A DNA stretch of 64,000 nt. It comes from Verminephrobacter eiseniae EF01-2 (lineage in GTDB: Bacteria > Pseudomonadota > Gammaproteobacteria > Burkholderiales > Burkholderiaceae_C). The notes under the pieces were generated by a model. That model worked only from the letters and a program-made list of their open reading frames with translations, made no database searches and was not told where the DNA came from. The stretch is from positions 1,240,001 through 1,304,000 of the forward strand of contig NC_008786.1 in the NCBI RefSeq assembly GCF_000015565.1, given 5' to 3'. Of the stretch, positions 41,426 through 53,492 are shown in pieces. Position 1 is the first letter of the stretch. Every line of letters begins with the position of its first letter. The position numbers and the translations under genes are program-made.

Positions 41426-41452
41426 GCGGGGGGGCGGCGAGTCGGCGGGCGC

Positions 41453-41616
41453 TAGTGTCGCGTCACCGATCATCTGTCGGTCTGCGCTGGCCATCGAAGT
41501 GCATCGCGGCGTTGCATCGCTTGCCAATACGCTCGGTATTGGCTGCGCGATGCGCCTTGCGCTGCGCTCCGATGGCTGCGCGCAGCCTACGACATCTGAT
41601 CCGTGACGCGACACTA
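41453..41616. repeat. MITE-like palindromic element, copy 2 (dbpA/yaeQ)
   Basis: 164 bp with the cleanest ends of the three copies: TAGTGTCGCGTCAC...GTGACGCGACACTA. The 20-base arms differ at one position. The centre CCAATAC-GCTCG-GGTATTGG-type stem and GCCATCG/CGATGGC arms make the whole element self-complementary. It lies between the convergent genes dbpA and yaeQ, where a large hairpin could act as a bidirectional terminator. Confidence 0.88.
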
Positions 41617-41648
41617 GGGCCGCACCGTCCCCTCGGCACACCGGCCCC

Positions 41649-42209
41649 TTACTTCCAACGCACGGGTTCCACAGCCACGCTGCCCTGGCTGCTGCTCAGC
41701 GTGATGGCGCCCTCCTGCACCGTGGCTTGCAACTGCATGCTGCGCTCGGCCAGCCGTGCCAGCGCCTGGGAGGCTGCGCTGGGGATGCGCCACACCTGCA
41801 ACTTGTCGAGCCGGGACAGCCGGGGTGCGATGCCTTGCCACCAGATGTCGGCGGCGTGGTGGTAGCAGTAGACCAGCACGGCATCGGCCTTGCCGCAGGC
41901 CCGGGTCAGGGGTTTGTCCTCGGGCTGGCCGACCTCGATCCACAGCCGCTTGCGCCCGGTGAAGTCGGTCAGTGACACGTCCGGATCATCCGGGTCAGAC
42001 AGGCCGGCGCCAAAGGCCAGGGTGGCGTCGCCGTGGCACAGCCGCTGGAGTTGGTGCGCCTGTAGCGCCAGCGCCGCCAGCCGCACCATCATCCGCTCGT
42101 CGGTCTCGCTCGGGTGGCGCGCCAGCGTGAACGGGTGGTCGGCATAGTAGCCGTGGTCTATGTCGGCGATTTGCAGGCTGGCTTTGAAGATGGTGGATTT
42201 GATGGCCAT
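41649..42209 (-). CDS. yaeQ: YaeQ family protein
   Basis: 186 residues matching YaeQ throughout: MAIKSTIFKASLQIADIDHG, RHPSETDERMMVRLAALALQA, DLTGRKRLWIEVGQPEDKP-type sequence and ADAVLVYCYHHAADIWWQ. The fold is a PD-(D/E)XK-nuclease relative (E and K visible in WIEVGQPEDK context), but no enzymatic role is established. It was linked to RfaH suppression in E. coli, which remains unexplained. Single-gene unit convergent with dbpA. Confidence 0.93.
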   Translation of the reverse strand: MAIKSTIFKASLQIADIDHGYYADHPFTLARHPSETDERMMVRLAALALQAHQLQRLCHGDATLAFGAGLSDPDDPDVSLTDFTGRKRLWIEVGQPEDKPLTRACGKADAVLVYCYHHAADIWWQGIAPRLSRLDKLQVWRIPSAASQALARLAERSMQLQATVQEGAITLSSSQGSVAVEPVRWK

Positions 42210-42280
42210 GCCGATTCACTGCATACGAAATGGGGGGCGGACGGCGCAGCAGGGCGATGCGCTACAGGCCCGGGGCCATT

Positions 42281-42311
42281 GTGTGTGTGTGTGTGTGTGG
42301 GGGGGGGGGGG
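42281..42311 (+). repeat. (GT)9-G13 simple sequence tract
   Basis: Nine GT dinucleotides followed directly by thirteen G residues in the gap between the purB stop (42356) and the yaeQ start. Dinucleotide and homopolymer tracts of this length are unstable by slippage. It could lie in the yaeQ 5' region (yaeQ reads leftward from 42209) or in the purB 3' untranslated region. Confidence 0.95.
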
Positions 42312-42355
42312 TTATTTGTGAAGGCTATTTGTGGCCATGGCATGGGCACGCGCTG

Positions 42356-44466
<2,111 letters not shown>

Positions 44467-44540
44467 ATCGGCCGGCGGCCCCTGATCGCCGGTTCACAGG
44501 TTTACAGGTTCACCATCAGGCCCGATCGGTTCGATCAGGT

Positions 44541-45299
44541 TCAGCGGCACCAGAGCGCTGGCTGGCTGGTCAGGCCCATCCAGAGTGCCCAGGCCGCCAC
44601 CGCGCAGAGCAGGCCCCCCGCCACCCGGGTGCCCCATTGCGCCCGCATCAGGTCGAGGCGGTTTCTCAGCCGGCCCCAAGCCCAGGGGCCGGCCAGCAGC
44701 CAGACGCCGCTGCCCAGACCGAACATGGCCATGGTCAGCGCCCCTTGCAGCGCGCCGCCACTCAAGGCCGCCACCAGCAGGGCCGAATACAGCAGGCCAC
44801 AAGGCATCAAGGCCCACAGCACACCTGCCAGCGCGACGCCGCCAGGCGCCGCCACCAACGGCCGCACGCGGCCCCATACCGCCCGCCCGGCCTGCTCCAC
44901 CCATGCGGGCTGGCGCGACTGCAACAGCATCATCAAGCCCCAGGCCATGACCGCGACATGCAGCAAGGTCCACACCGGGCGCAGCGCCGTGGTCTGCGTG
45001 GTCAGCCACGCCAGGCTGTCGAGCGCCAGCGCCGCCAGCGCACCTGCGCCGGCATAGCCGGCCAACCGGCCGGCATGAAATGCCGCAGAGCGCCGGATGG
45101 CCCCGCCGCCCCCGCTGCACCGGGCCCAGCGCACAGGCTGCGCTCCTTGGCTGGCTGGCGCGGCGCTGTCTGTGCCCTGCGCGCCCTTTGCGCCTTTTGC
45201 GCCCACCAACGCCGCGCAGGGCGCCGAGCACATGACCAGGCAATGGGAGCCGCCAGCCAGTCCCATCAGCAAGGCGGTCGAGGCCAGTGTTGCAAGCAT
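44541..45299 (-). CDS. SafE/TauE-like membrane protein, probable cytochrome oxidase assembly partner
   Basis: 252 residues with about six transmembrane helices. The N-terminus has GLAGGSHCLVMCSAPCAALV, the Cys-rich GxxHCxxMC signature of the UreH/SafE subgroup often found beside cco genes, and a later WALMPCGLLYSALLVAALSG segment with another Cys. These features suggest copper or metal handling for haem-copper oxidase biogenesis, an inference from context. A GAKGAKGAQG stretch comes from in-frame tandem triplet units. The ATG is 6 bases from the end of MITE copy 3, which therefore occupies its leader. Confidence 0.75.
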   Translation of the reverse strand: MLATLASTALLMGLAGGSHCLVMCSAPCAALVGAKGAKGAQGTDSAAPASQGAQPVRWARCSGGGGAIRRSAAFHAGRLAGYAGAGALAALALDSLAWLTTQTTALRPVWTLLHVAVMAWGLMMLLQSRQPAWVEQAGRAVWGRVRPLVAAPGGVALAGVLWALMPCGLLYSALLVAALSGGALQGALTMAMFGLGSGVWLLAGPWAWGRLRNRLDLMRAQWGTRVAGGLLCAVAAWALWMGLTSQPALWCR

Positions 45300-45305
45300 G
45301 GGGCG

Positions 45306-45468
45306 AGTGTCGTGTCACCGATCATCTGTCGGTCTGCGCTGGCCATCGAAGCGCATCGCGGCGTTGCATCGCTTGCCAATACAGCTCGGTATGGGCCGCG
45401 CTATGCGCCTTGCGCTGCGCTCCGATGGCTGCGCGCAGCCTACGACATCTGATCGGTGACACGACACT
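45306..45468. repeat. MITE-like palindromic element, copy 3 (hemN to SafE-like gene)
   Basis: 163 bp, AGTGTCGTGTCACCGATCA... to ...GATCGGTGACACGACACT, so both arms carry the same compensatory GTGTC/GACAC change relative to copy 2 and remain complementary. The centre is slightly broken (CCAATACAGCTCGGTATGGG). It lies in the gap between hemN and the downstream SafE-like gene on the same strand. Confidence 0.85.
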
Positions 45469-45525
45469 TAGTGTTCCGTATGGAAAATGACGACACATGA
45501 AACCGTGATTTACGGGGCCAAGGGC

Positions 45526-46908
45526 TTAGATGATGCGCGAAAACCGGGCGCGGTTGCGATCGGCTTGCAGGTAGCGGTCGAAAACCATCGCAATGCCGCG
45601 CACGAAGAACCAGCCCGTGGCGCTCACGGTCACACTCTCCGGCCCGATCCGCACCAGGCCCTGCTCGGCCAGGTTTTCGAGCTGCGCGAGTTCGACCGCA
45701 AAATACTGCCGAAAATCGATCAGCCAAGCCTGCTCCATCGGCTCGAACAGCAACTCGCCCTGGCACATGATGGCCATGATCGCCGCACGCCGCACCAGGT
45801 CGTCGCGCGTCAGCGCCAGGCCCCGCACCACCGGCAGACGCCCTTGGTCCAGAAAGTCGTAATACTCGTCCAGCGTCTTGGCGTTCTGGCTGTAGCTGGC
45901 GCCCACGCGGCCAATGGCCGAAACCCCCAGGCCGATCAGGTCGCAGTCCGGCTGCGTGCTGTAGCCCTGGAAATTGCGATGCAGCCGCCCCTGCCGCTTG
46001 GCCACGGCCAGCGCGTCTGAAGGCAGCGCGAAGTGGTCCATGCCGACATAGACATAGCCTGCGGCGATGAATGCGTCGAGCGCGCGCGCGAGCATCTCCA
46101 GCTTGGCCGCTGCTGCCGGCAACTCGGCCGACACGATGCGGCGCTGGGGCTTGAAGCGCTCGGGCAGGTGCGCATAGGCATACAGCGCGATGCGCTCAGG
46201 CCGCAACTGCACCGTCTGCGCCAATGTGCGCTCGAAGGACTCGGGCGTCTGGCGCGGCAGGCCATAGATCAGATCGATATTCACCGAGTCGAAGCCCTGC
46301 GCGCGCGCAGCCTGGAGCAGCGCAAAAACCTGCTCGGCAGGTTGCGCGCGGTGCACCGCCTTTTGCACCCCGGCGTCGAAATCCTGCACACCCAGACTCA
46401 GCCGGTTGAAGCCCAACTCGGCCAGGCATGCCAGCCGGTCGGCGTCGACGGTGCGGGGATCGACTTCGATCGAATACTCGCCGCCCGGCGCCAAGGCAAA
46501 GCTGCGCTGGAGCATGGCCATGAGTTCGCGCAGGCCGGCATCGGCCAGGAAGGTGGGCGTGCCGCCGCCCAGATGCAATTGACTGACCACCTGACCGACG
46601 CCGCAGTGCGTGGTCTGCAATGCGATCTCGCGCGCCAGGTAGCGCAGATAGACGGTGGCGCGCTCCGGGTGCCGGGTGATGATCTTGTTGCAGGCACAGT
46701 AGTAGCACAGCGACTCGCAAAACGGGATGTGCACATACAAGGACAACGGCTGCGCCTTGGCCATCGCGCACGAGCGGCGTTGCTCGAGCGCCAGCACATA
46801 GTCCTCCTGGCCGAAGGCTTCGACAAAACGGTCGGCCGTCGGATAGGAGGTGTAGCGGGGCCCTGGCACGTCGAAGCGGCGCAGAAGATCAGGCGAAACA
46901 GCGGGCAT
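45526..46908 (-). CDS. hemN: Oxygen-independent coproporphyrinogen III oxidase
   Basis: 460 residues. The radical-SAM cluster motif is in YVHIPFCESLCYYCACNKII (CxxxCxxC plus the extra Cys of HemN). LHLGGGTPTFL, EVDPRTVDADRL, NRLSLGVQDFDAGVQKAVHR and DLIYGLPRQT are standard HemN blocks. It makes protoporphyrinogen IX precursor without oxygen, so it is needed for haem in microaerobic growth. It is divergent from fnr with an FNR box between them. Confidence 0.97.
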   Translation of the reverse strand: MPAVSPDLLRRFDVPGPRYTSYPTADRFVEAFGQEDYVLALEQRRSCAMAKAQPLSLYVHIPFCESLCYYCACNKIITRHPERATVYLRYLAREIALQTTHCGVGQVVSQLHLGGGTPTFLADAGLRELMAMLQRSFALAPGGEYSIEVDPRTVDADRLACLAELGFNRLSLGVQDFDAGVQKAVHRAQPAEQVFALLQAARAQGFDSVNIDLIYGLPRQTPESFERTLAQTVQLRPERIALYAYAHLPERFKPQRRIVSAELPAAAAKLEMLARALDAFIAAGYVYVGMDHFALPSDALAVAKRQGRLHRNFQGYSTQPDCDLIGLGVSAIGRVGASYSQNAKTLDEYYDFLDQGRLPVVRGLALTRDDLVRRAAIMAIMCQGELLFEPMEQAWLIDFRQYFAVELAQLENLAEQGLVRIGPESVTVSATGWFFVRGIAMVFDRYLQADRNRARFSRII

Positions 46909-46965
46909 GGGGGGAGTTGTCCTTACGATCGGACTGCACTGTGCCCCAGCCCGTCGGACTGCTCC

Positions 46966-46979
46966 TTGACTTGCATCAA
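46966..46979. promoter_or_regulatory. FNR box between hemN and fnr
   Basis: TTGAC-TTGC-ATCAA fits the FNR consensus TTGAT-N4-ATCAA with one substitution. It is 58-71 bases upstream of the hemN start and ~81 upstream of the fnr start, a sensible position for activating hemN and autoregulating fnr. Confidence 0.75.
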
Positions 46980-47059
46980 GCGAGGCTGCGGTTCAAGGCC
47001 GACAATCGCTGGCGTGGCGCTTTCGGTTCTTTTGGTCGCTTGCCGGTGGCGGGCGCGGT

Positions 47060-47815
47060 ATGCTCGGCATTCCCATTCCGGCCCATGTGCTCATGAACCC
47101 GCTCACCATCAAAGTCGCCTGCTCCAACTGCAATCTGCGCGAGTTGTGCATGCCCGTCGGGCTCAGCGAGCATCAGTTGCAGCGCATCGATGAAATGGTG
47201 GCCGTGCGCCGCAAGGTCAAACGCGGCGGGGCGCTGTTTCGCAACGGCGAATCCTTCACCTCGCTGTACGCCATCCGCACCGGTTTTTTCAAGACCTGTG
47301 TGGCCACCGAGGATGGCCGCGACCAGGTCACCGGCTTTCAGATGGCCGGCGAGATCATTGGCCTGGACGGCATCGTCAACGAGCGCCACAGTTGCGACGC
47401 GGTGGCGCTGGAAGACGCCGAGGTCTGCGTGATGCCGTTCGATCGCATCGAAGAGCTGTCGCGCGCGATCCTGCCCTTGCAGCACCATGTGCACAAGATC
47501 ATGAGCCGCGAAATCGTGCGCGAGCATGGCGTGATGCTGCTGCTGGGCAGCATGCGCGCGGAAGAGCGGCTCGCGGTCTTCCTGTTGAACATGGTGCAGC
47601 GCCTGCATGCCCGCGGGTTCTCGTCATTCGAGCTGGTGCTGCGCATGACGCGCGAGGAAATCGGCAGCTACCTCGGCCTCAAGCTCGAAACCGTGAGCCG
47701 GACTTTCTCCAAGTTTGTCGAAGAAGGCATCGTGCAGGTCAAACAGCGCCATGTGCGCATCCTCGACGCCGATGCGCTCAGGCGCATCATCAGCAGCCAG
47801 CAGGCCTGTCACTGA
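47060..47815 (+). CDS. fnr: FNR-type oxygen-sensing transcription regulator
   Basis: 251 residues. The N-terminal Cys cluster (C21, C24, C30 in VACSNCNLRELCMPVG) with a fourth Cys in ERHSCDAVA (C112) can hold an oxygen-labile 4Fe-4S cluster. The cNMP-like beta-roll follows, and the C-terminal HTH has TREEIGSYLGLKLETVSRTF, with the E-xx-SR residues that read TTGAT half-sites. ATG 47093 (MNPLTIKVACSN) is an alternative start. It sits between hemN and the cco operon and is the obvious regulator of the three FNR boxes here. Confidence 0.95.
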   Translation: MLGIPIPAHVLMNPLTIKVACSNCNLRELCMPVGLSEHQLQRIDEMVAVRRKVKRGGALFRNGESFTSLYAIRTGFFKTCVATEDGRDQVTGFQMAGEIIGLDGIVNERHSCDAVALEDAEVCVMPFDRIEELSRAILPLQHHVHKIMSREIVREHGVMLLLGSMRAEERLAVFLLNMVQRLHARGFSSFELVLRMTREEIGSYLGLKLETVSRTFSKFVEEGIVQVKQRHVRILDADALRRIISSQQACH

Positions 47816-47863
47816 GCCGCAGACCCAGGCAGCAGACCCCGAGCGCCAGAGCGCCCGCCCGTC

Positions 47864-48154
47864 TCAGGAACAGCCGGGCTTGCGGCAACCGTCCGGGCGC
47901 CCGGCGGCCGGCACCGGGCAGCGATCGAGCTCGAAAGGCGACAGCGCCAGCAAGGTGGTCAACGCGCTGCTGGCCATCGTGATCGCCCAGAACGCAAAGA
48001 ATGCCAGCGTATAGACGCCTTGCCGCGATAGCGCCAGGGGTTGGCCGAACCAGTGCAGATCCTGCGGATCGACCAGCGCGAAAACCAGCATTTCCAGCAG
48101 CCCGGCCATCAAAAAGGCGGGCCATGCAATCCACATCAGGCGGTGCGTCCACAT
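47864..48154 (-). CDS. Small two-helix membrane protein at the 3' end of the cco operon
   Basis: 96 residues from MWTHRLMWIAWPAFLMAGLL. Two transmembrane helices (~4-26 and ~45-67) are joined by a loop with VDPQDLHWFGQPLALSRQGVY. The C-terminus holds paired Cys residues (LDRCPVP, GCRKPGC). It follows fixH in the cco operon by 50 bases and converges with fnr. I do not recognise a named family; small proteins of this look occur after ccoGH in Comamonadaceae and may assist oxidase assembly. Confidence 0.65.
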   Translation of the reverse strand: MWTHRLMWIAWPAFLMAGLLEMLVFALVDPQDLHWFGQPLALSRQGVYTLAFFAFWAITMASSALTTLLALSPFELDRCPVPAAGRPDGCRKPGCS

Positions 48155-48204
48155 AGGGGAATCCTGTCTTTGGGTTCGGCCTGCCGCAGACCGGGGGTTG
48201 GACT

Positions 48205-48483
48205 TCAGCGCGGCGGCAATGACTGCTCCGGCGTGGCCGCGTGGTTGCGGGCCTTGAGCGCCGGCGCCAGGCTTTTGTCCGGATGGGCCAAGGTCTTGTT
48301 GATCTCCATGCCCAGGCGGTAATAGTCCGGCTCCACCACCGGGTCGGGCCGCGAAAGCGCCAGCCACAGCGTGACAAAGCCGGCAACGACCACGATCGCA
48401 GGCCCGGCAAGCACCAGCCAGACATGGCCGAATTTCCACCAGGGCGCAGCAACGGGGCTGGCAACGACGGGGTTTGACGACAT
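48205..48483 (-). CDS. fixH: FixH/CcoH-like cbb3 oxidase assembly protein
   Basis: 92 residues from MSSNPVVASPVAAPWWKFGH. One transmembrane helix (VWLVLAGPAIVVVAGFVTLWLAL) precedes a periplasmic segment with DPVVEPDYYRLGMEINKTLA, the conserved FixH motif (DYYxxGxxxN). FixH is needed for cbb3 oxidase maturation and interacts with the CcoI copper route. It is short relative to many FixH (~150), lacking most of the C-terminal beta domain. It lies 38 bases after ccoG. Confidence 0.8.
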   Translation of the reverse strand: MSSNPVVASPVAAPWWKFGHVWLVLAGPAIVVVAGFVTLWLALSRPDPVVEPDYYRLGMEINKTLAHPDKSLAPALKARNHAATPEQSLPPR

Positions 48484-48521
48484 GGCGCTTGAACTCCTGA
48501 ACAATTTCTCGAAGATGCCGC

Positions 48522-50012
<1,491 letters not shown>

Positions 50013-50065
50013 GGTGCTGCTTCGGGGGCTGTGCGCCAACGCGGGCCGGTGCGGCGGGCTGGCCT

Positions 50066-50980
50066 TCAGCGTGCCGCACCGGGCTTGTTCGACAGGCCCC
50101 AGACATAGGCCGACAGCACGCCGATCTGCGCCTCGGTCAGCTTGTGCTCCTGCGCCGGCATCTGGTTGACCTTGCCGTTGTTGATCATCTCGGCAATGGT
50201 CGCCTCACCCCAGCCATGCAGCCAGATGTCGTCTGTCAGGTTGGGCGCGCCCAGAGCCTGGTTGCCCTTGCCGTCCATGCCGTGGCAAGCGGCACAGGTG
50301 ACGAACTTCGGCTTGCCCAGCGAGGCCCGCAGCGAGTCGTGTGGACTGCCCGAAAGGCTCAGCACATAGTGCGACAGGTTGCGCACATCCTCCGGGGTGC
50401 CGACCGCAGCCGCCAGCGGCGCCATGTTGCCGATGCGCCCCTGCGTCAGCGTTTCGCGGATTTTCTCGGGCGTGCCGCCATGCAGCCAGTCCGCATCGGT
50501 CAGGTCCGGAAAACCCTTGCTGCCGCGCGCGTCCGAGCCATGGCATTGCGCACAGTTGTTCATGAACAAGCGCTCACCCATCGCATGGGCTTGCGGGTCT
50601 GCGGCCACTTGTTCCGGCGTCATCGACGCAAAGCGCGCATACAGCGGTTCCAGATTGGCCCGGGCCTTGGCCATTTCAGCCTCGTACTCGCCCTGCATGC
50701 TCCAGCCGAGCCGGCCGGCAAAGCTGCCAAGACCGGGGAATGCCGCCAGGTAGGCCAGACCGAAGAGCAGGGTCATGAGGAACAGCCACACCCACCACCG
50801 CGGCAGGGGGTTGTTCATTTCCGCCAGGTCCACATCCCAGAGATGGCCGGTGGTGTTGTCGGCATGGGCCACCACCTTTCTGCGGCCTGCCATCCAAAGC
50901 AGCAGCGCGCAGGCGACGATGGCGACCAGGGTCAGCGTGGTCACAAAGACCGACCAGAAATTGCTGGTGAAGTCACTCAT
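50066..50980 (-). CDS. ccoP: cbb3-type cytochrome c oxidase subunit III (CcoP)
   Basis: 304 residues. There is an N-terminal transmembrane helix (SVFVTTLTLVAIVACALLLWM) and a second one (WWVWLFLMTLLFGLAYLAAF). Two class I haem c motifs follow, NNCAQCHGSDARG and VTCAACHGMDGKG, with distal Met ligands later. CcoP is the dihaem electron-entry subunit. It begins 24 bases after ccoQ. Confidence 0.96.
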   Translation of the reverse strand: MSDFTSNFWSVFVTTLTLVAIVACALLLWMAGRRKVVAHADNTTGHLWDVDLAEMNNPLPRWWVWLFLMTLLFGLAYLAAFPGLGSFAGRLGWSMQGEYEAEMAKARANLEPLYARFASMTPEQVAADPQAHAMGERLFMNNCAQCHGSDARGSKGFPDLTDADWLHGGTPEKIRETLTQGRIGNMAPLAAAVGTPEDVRNLSHYVLSLSGSPHDSLRASLGKPKFVTCAACHGMDGKGNQALGAPNLTDDIWLHGWGEATIAEMINNGKVNQMPAQEHKLTEAQIGVLSAYVWGLSNKPGAAR

Positions 50981-51004
50981 GGGGTGTTCTCGTTGCAGTG
51001 AAGG

Positions 51005-51142
51005 TCAATCTTGCTCGAAGGGCAGCCGGGCCGCCTCATCGAACCGGGCCTTGTTGCGGCCCCTGTAGGCCCAGACCCAGATGCCGATGAAGCAGGCCAT
51101 CGATGCCAATGTGGCGCCGATGCGCATGGTCGTGATGTCCAT
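51005..51142 (-). CDS. ccoQ: cbb3-type oxidase small subunit CcoQ
   Basis: 45 residues: MDITTMRIGATLASMACFIG, then IWVWAYRGRNKARFDEAARL and PFEQD. A single transmembrane helix and the WAYRGRNKARFDEAA motif identify CcoQ (FixQ), which stabilises the CcoNOP complex. It starts 12 bases after ccoO and ends 24 bases before ccoP. The gene is easily missed because of its size. Confidence 0.92.
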   Translation of the reverse strand: MDITTMRIGATLASMACFIGIWVWAYRGRNKARFDEAARLPFEQD

Positions 51143-51154
51143 GGCCGGGCCCCT

Positions 51155-51787
51155 TCATTTGAGCGCCAGGCCCAAGACTTGCAGGTAGGCAATCAGCGCC
51201 TCCTGCTCGGACTTGCCCTTGACCTCGGCCGCTGCCGCATCGATCTGCGCGTCGGTGTACGGCACGCCCACGGTGCGCAAGGCCCTCATGCGCGGTGCCA
51301 TCACGCTCGGATCGACCGGGGTTTTCTCCAGCCAGGGATAGGCCGGCATGTTCGACTCGGGCACCACATCGCGCGGATTGTTCAGGTGGATGCGATGCCA
51401 TTCATCGCTGTACCGCCCGCCCACGCGGTGCAGGTCCGGCCCGGTGCGCTTGCTGCCCCACTGGAACGGGTGGTCGTAGACAAACTCGCCGGCCACCGAG
51501 TAGTGGCCATAGCGCAGGGTTTCTGCGCGCAACGGCCGGATCATCTGCGAGTGGCAGTTGTAGCAACCCTCGCGGATATAGATGTCGCGGCCGGCCAACT
51601 GCATCGCGTCGTAGGGCAGCACGCCCTTGACCGCCTCGGTCGTGGACTTCTGGAAAAACAGCGGCAAGATCTCCACCAGGCCGCCAATGGCGATCACCAG
51701 CAGGATCAGCACGACCATCAGGAAGTTGCTGGTCTCCACCTTCTCGTGGGAGAAACCGCTCGCAGCAGAGGGCTTGTTATCGGACAT
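51155..51787 (-). CDS. ccoO: cbb3-type cytochrome c oxidase subunit II (CcoO)
   Basis: 210 residues from [20 protein letters not shown] (an upstream in-frame ATG at 51817 overlaps ccoN). One N-terminal transmembrane helix ([20 protein letters not shown]) leads to a mono-haem domain with [20 protein letters not shown], and SNMPAYPWL supplies the Met ligand. It is the usual FixO length. It follows ccoN after 22 bases. Confidence 0.97.
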   Translation of the reverse strand: MSDNKPSAASGFSHEKVETSNFLMVVLILLVIAIGGLVEILPLFFQKSTTEAVKGVLPYDAMQLAGRDIYIREGCYNCHSQMIRPLRAETLRYGHYSVAGEFVYDHPFQWGSKRTGPDLHRVGGRYSDEWHRIHLNNPRDVVPESNMPAYPWLEKTPVDPSVMAPRMRALRTVGVPYTDAQIDAAAAEVKGKSEQEALIAYLQVLGLALK

Positions 51788-51809
51788 GGCTCGACTCTCC
51801 TTGGCGCGC

Positions 51810-53270
51810 TCAGGCATGCGCCGCGTTCACGGCAGGAATGGCTACCCGGACCGGACGGCCGGAGCTTGCGGTCAGCCAGACGTTCCAGGCCATCACCAGC
51901 ATGCCGGCCAGATACAGCAGGCCACCGGCCAAGCGGACCACGTAGAACGGGTAGCTGGCTTTGACGCTTTCGACAAAGGTGTAGCTGAGCGTGCCGTCCG
52001 GGTTGACGGCGCGCCACATCAGGCCCTGCATCACACCGGCAATCCACATCGCGGCGATATACAGCACGATGCCGATGGTGGCCAGCCAGAAATGCAGCTC
52101 GATGGCCTTGATGGAGTGCATCTTGTCCTTGCCGAACAGGCGCGGCACCAGGTAGTACAGCGTACCCATCGAAATCAGCCCGACCCAGCCCAGGGCGCCC
52201 GAGTGCACATGGCCGACGGTCCAGTCGGTGTAGTGGCTCAGCGCGTTGACGGTCTTGATCGACATCATCGGCCCCTCGAAAGTGGACATGCCGTAGAACG
52301 ACAGCGACACGATCAGGAAGCGCAAAACGGGATCGTCGCGCAGCTTGTGCCAGGCACCCGACAGGGTCATCACGCCGTTGATCATCCCGCCCCAGCTCGG
52401 CGCCAGCAGGATCAGCGAAAACACCATGCCCAGCGATTGCGTCCAGTCCGGCAGCGCGGTGTAGTGCAGGTGGTGCGGGCCGGCCCACATGTAGGTAAAG
52501 ATCAGCGCCCAGAAGTGGACGATGGACAGGCGGTAGCTGTACACCGGACGGCCCGCCTGCTTGGGGACGAAGTAATACATCATGCCCAGAAAGCCTGCCG
52601 TGAGGAAAAAGCCCACCGCATTGTGGCCGTACCACCACTGCACCATCGCATCCTGCACCCCGGCGTAAGCCGAGTAGCTCTTCATCAGGCCGGCCGGAAT
52701 CGCCGCGCTGTTGACCACATGCAGCAAGGCCACCGCCAGGATGAACGCGCCAAAGAACCAGTTGGCGACATAGATATGCCGAACCTTGCGCGTGCCGACG
52801 GTGCCAAAGAACACGATGGCGTAGGACACCCAGATCAGCGTGATCAGGATGTCGATGGGCCATTCGAGCTCCGCGTATTCCTTGCCGGAGGTGTAGCCCA
52901 GCGGCAGGCTGATGGCCGCCGCCAGAATCACCAACTGCCAGCCCCAGAAGGTGAACGCGGCCAGCGGAGCGGCAAACAGCCGGACCTGACTGGTGCGCTG
53001 CACCACGTAGTAGCTGCTGGCAAACAGCACACAGCCGCCAAACGCAAAAATCACCGCGTTGGTGTGCAGGGGGCGCAGGCGCCCATAGCTGAGCCAGGGG
53101 ATGCCGAAGTTCAGGTCAGGCCAGGCCAACTGGGCGGCGATGACGACGCCCACCAGCATGCCAACCACCCCCCAAACCACGGCCATGACAGAAAACTGCC
53201 GCACCACGGTGTCGTTGTAGTGCGCAACGCTGGCGTTGCGGACGACAGCATTTGTTCTTGATGAATCCAT
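51810..53270 (-). CDS. ccoN: cbb3-type cytochrome c oxidase catalytic subunit (CcoN)
   Basis: 486 residues from [20 protein letters not shown]. Twelve transmembrane helices are expected; haem and Cu-B histidines lie in [43 protein letters not shown] and [12 protein letters not shown]. It is the haem b/b3 and Cu-B subunit of the high-affinity terminal oxidase used at low oxygen. An FNR box lies 55-68 bases upstream of the start. Confidence 0.97.
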   Translation of the reverse strand: MDSSRTNAVVRNASVAHYNDTVVRQFSVMAVVWGVVGMLVGVVIAAQLAWPDLNFGIPWLSYGRLRPLHTNAVIFAFGGCVLFASSYYVVQRTSQVRLFAAPLAAFTFWGWQLVILAAAISLPLGYTSGKEYAELEWPIDILITLIWVSYAIVFFGTVGTRKVRHIYVANWFFGAFILAVALLHVVNSAAIPAGLMKSYSAYAGVQDAMVQWWYGHNAVGFFLTAGFLGMMYYFVPKQAGRPVYSYRLSIVHFWALIFTYMWAGPHHLHYTALPDWTQSLGMVFSLILLAPSWGGMINGVMTLSGAWHKLRDDPVLRFLIVSLSFYGMSTFEGPMMSIKTVNALSHYTDWTVGHVHSGALGWVGLISMGTLYYLVPRLFGKDKMHSIKAIELHFWLATIGIVLYIAAMWIAGVMQGLMWRAVNPDGTLSYTFVESVKASYPFYVVRLAGGLLYLAGMLVMAWNVWLTASSGRPVRVAIPAVNAAHA

Positions 53271-53324
53271 CGGGCACCTCTTTGTATTGCCATGCGAGTC
53301 TGTTGCAGCCGGGACGATAGTGCG

Positions 53325-53338
53325 TTGACGCAAGTCAA
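53325..53338. promoter_or_regulatory. FNR box upstream of ccoN
   Basis: TTGAC-GCAA-GTCAA is a perfectly symmetrical FNR-type site. It lies in the 64-base gap between ccoS and ccoN and overlaps the last codon of ccoS. It is positioned to drive ccoNOQPGH at low oxygen independently of the ccoI-ccoS transcript. Confidence 0.75.
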
Positions 53339-53472
53339 CCGTCCCGGAGAATTCGCTCCGCCTCTTGGTCCAGACTCTCGAACTGGCCGTGGTAGACAGC
53401 CCACCACAGCCCGCCCAGAATCAACAGCACCAGCACCACGGACAGCGGAATCAGCAGGTAAAGAATGTCCAT
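53335..53472 (-). CDS. ccoS: cbb3-type oxidase assembly protein CcoS
   Basis: 45 residues: [20 protein letters not shown], then [20 protein letters not shown] and ILRDG. A single transmembrane helix followed by WAVxxGQFDDLEx(A/G)-type sequence is the CcoS signature. CcoS is needed for cofactor insertion into CcoN. It lies 20 bases after ccoI; its stop overlaps the FNR box of ccoN. Confidence 0.92.
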   Translation of the reverse strand: MDILYLLIPLSVVLVLLILGGLWWAVYHGQFESLDQEAERILRDG

Positions 53473-53492
53473 CAGACGGGTTCCCGGAAAAT

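Noticed and set aside
44467..44540. GC-rich inverted repeat between the GST and SafE-like genes as a terminator
   Set aside because: A 6-bp CCGGCG/CGCCGG pairing is visible, but there is no T-run on either strand.
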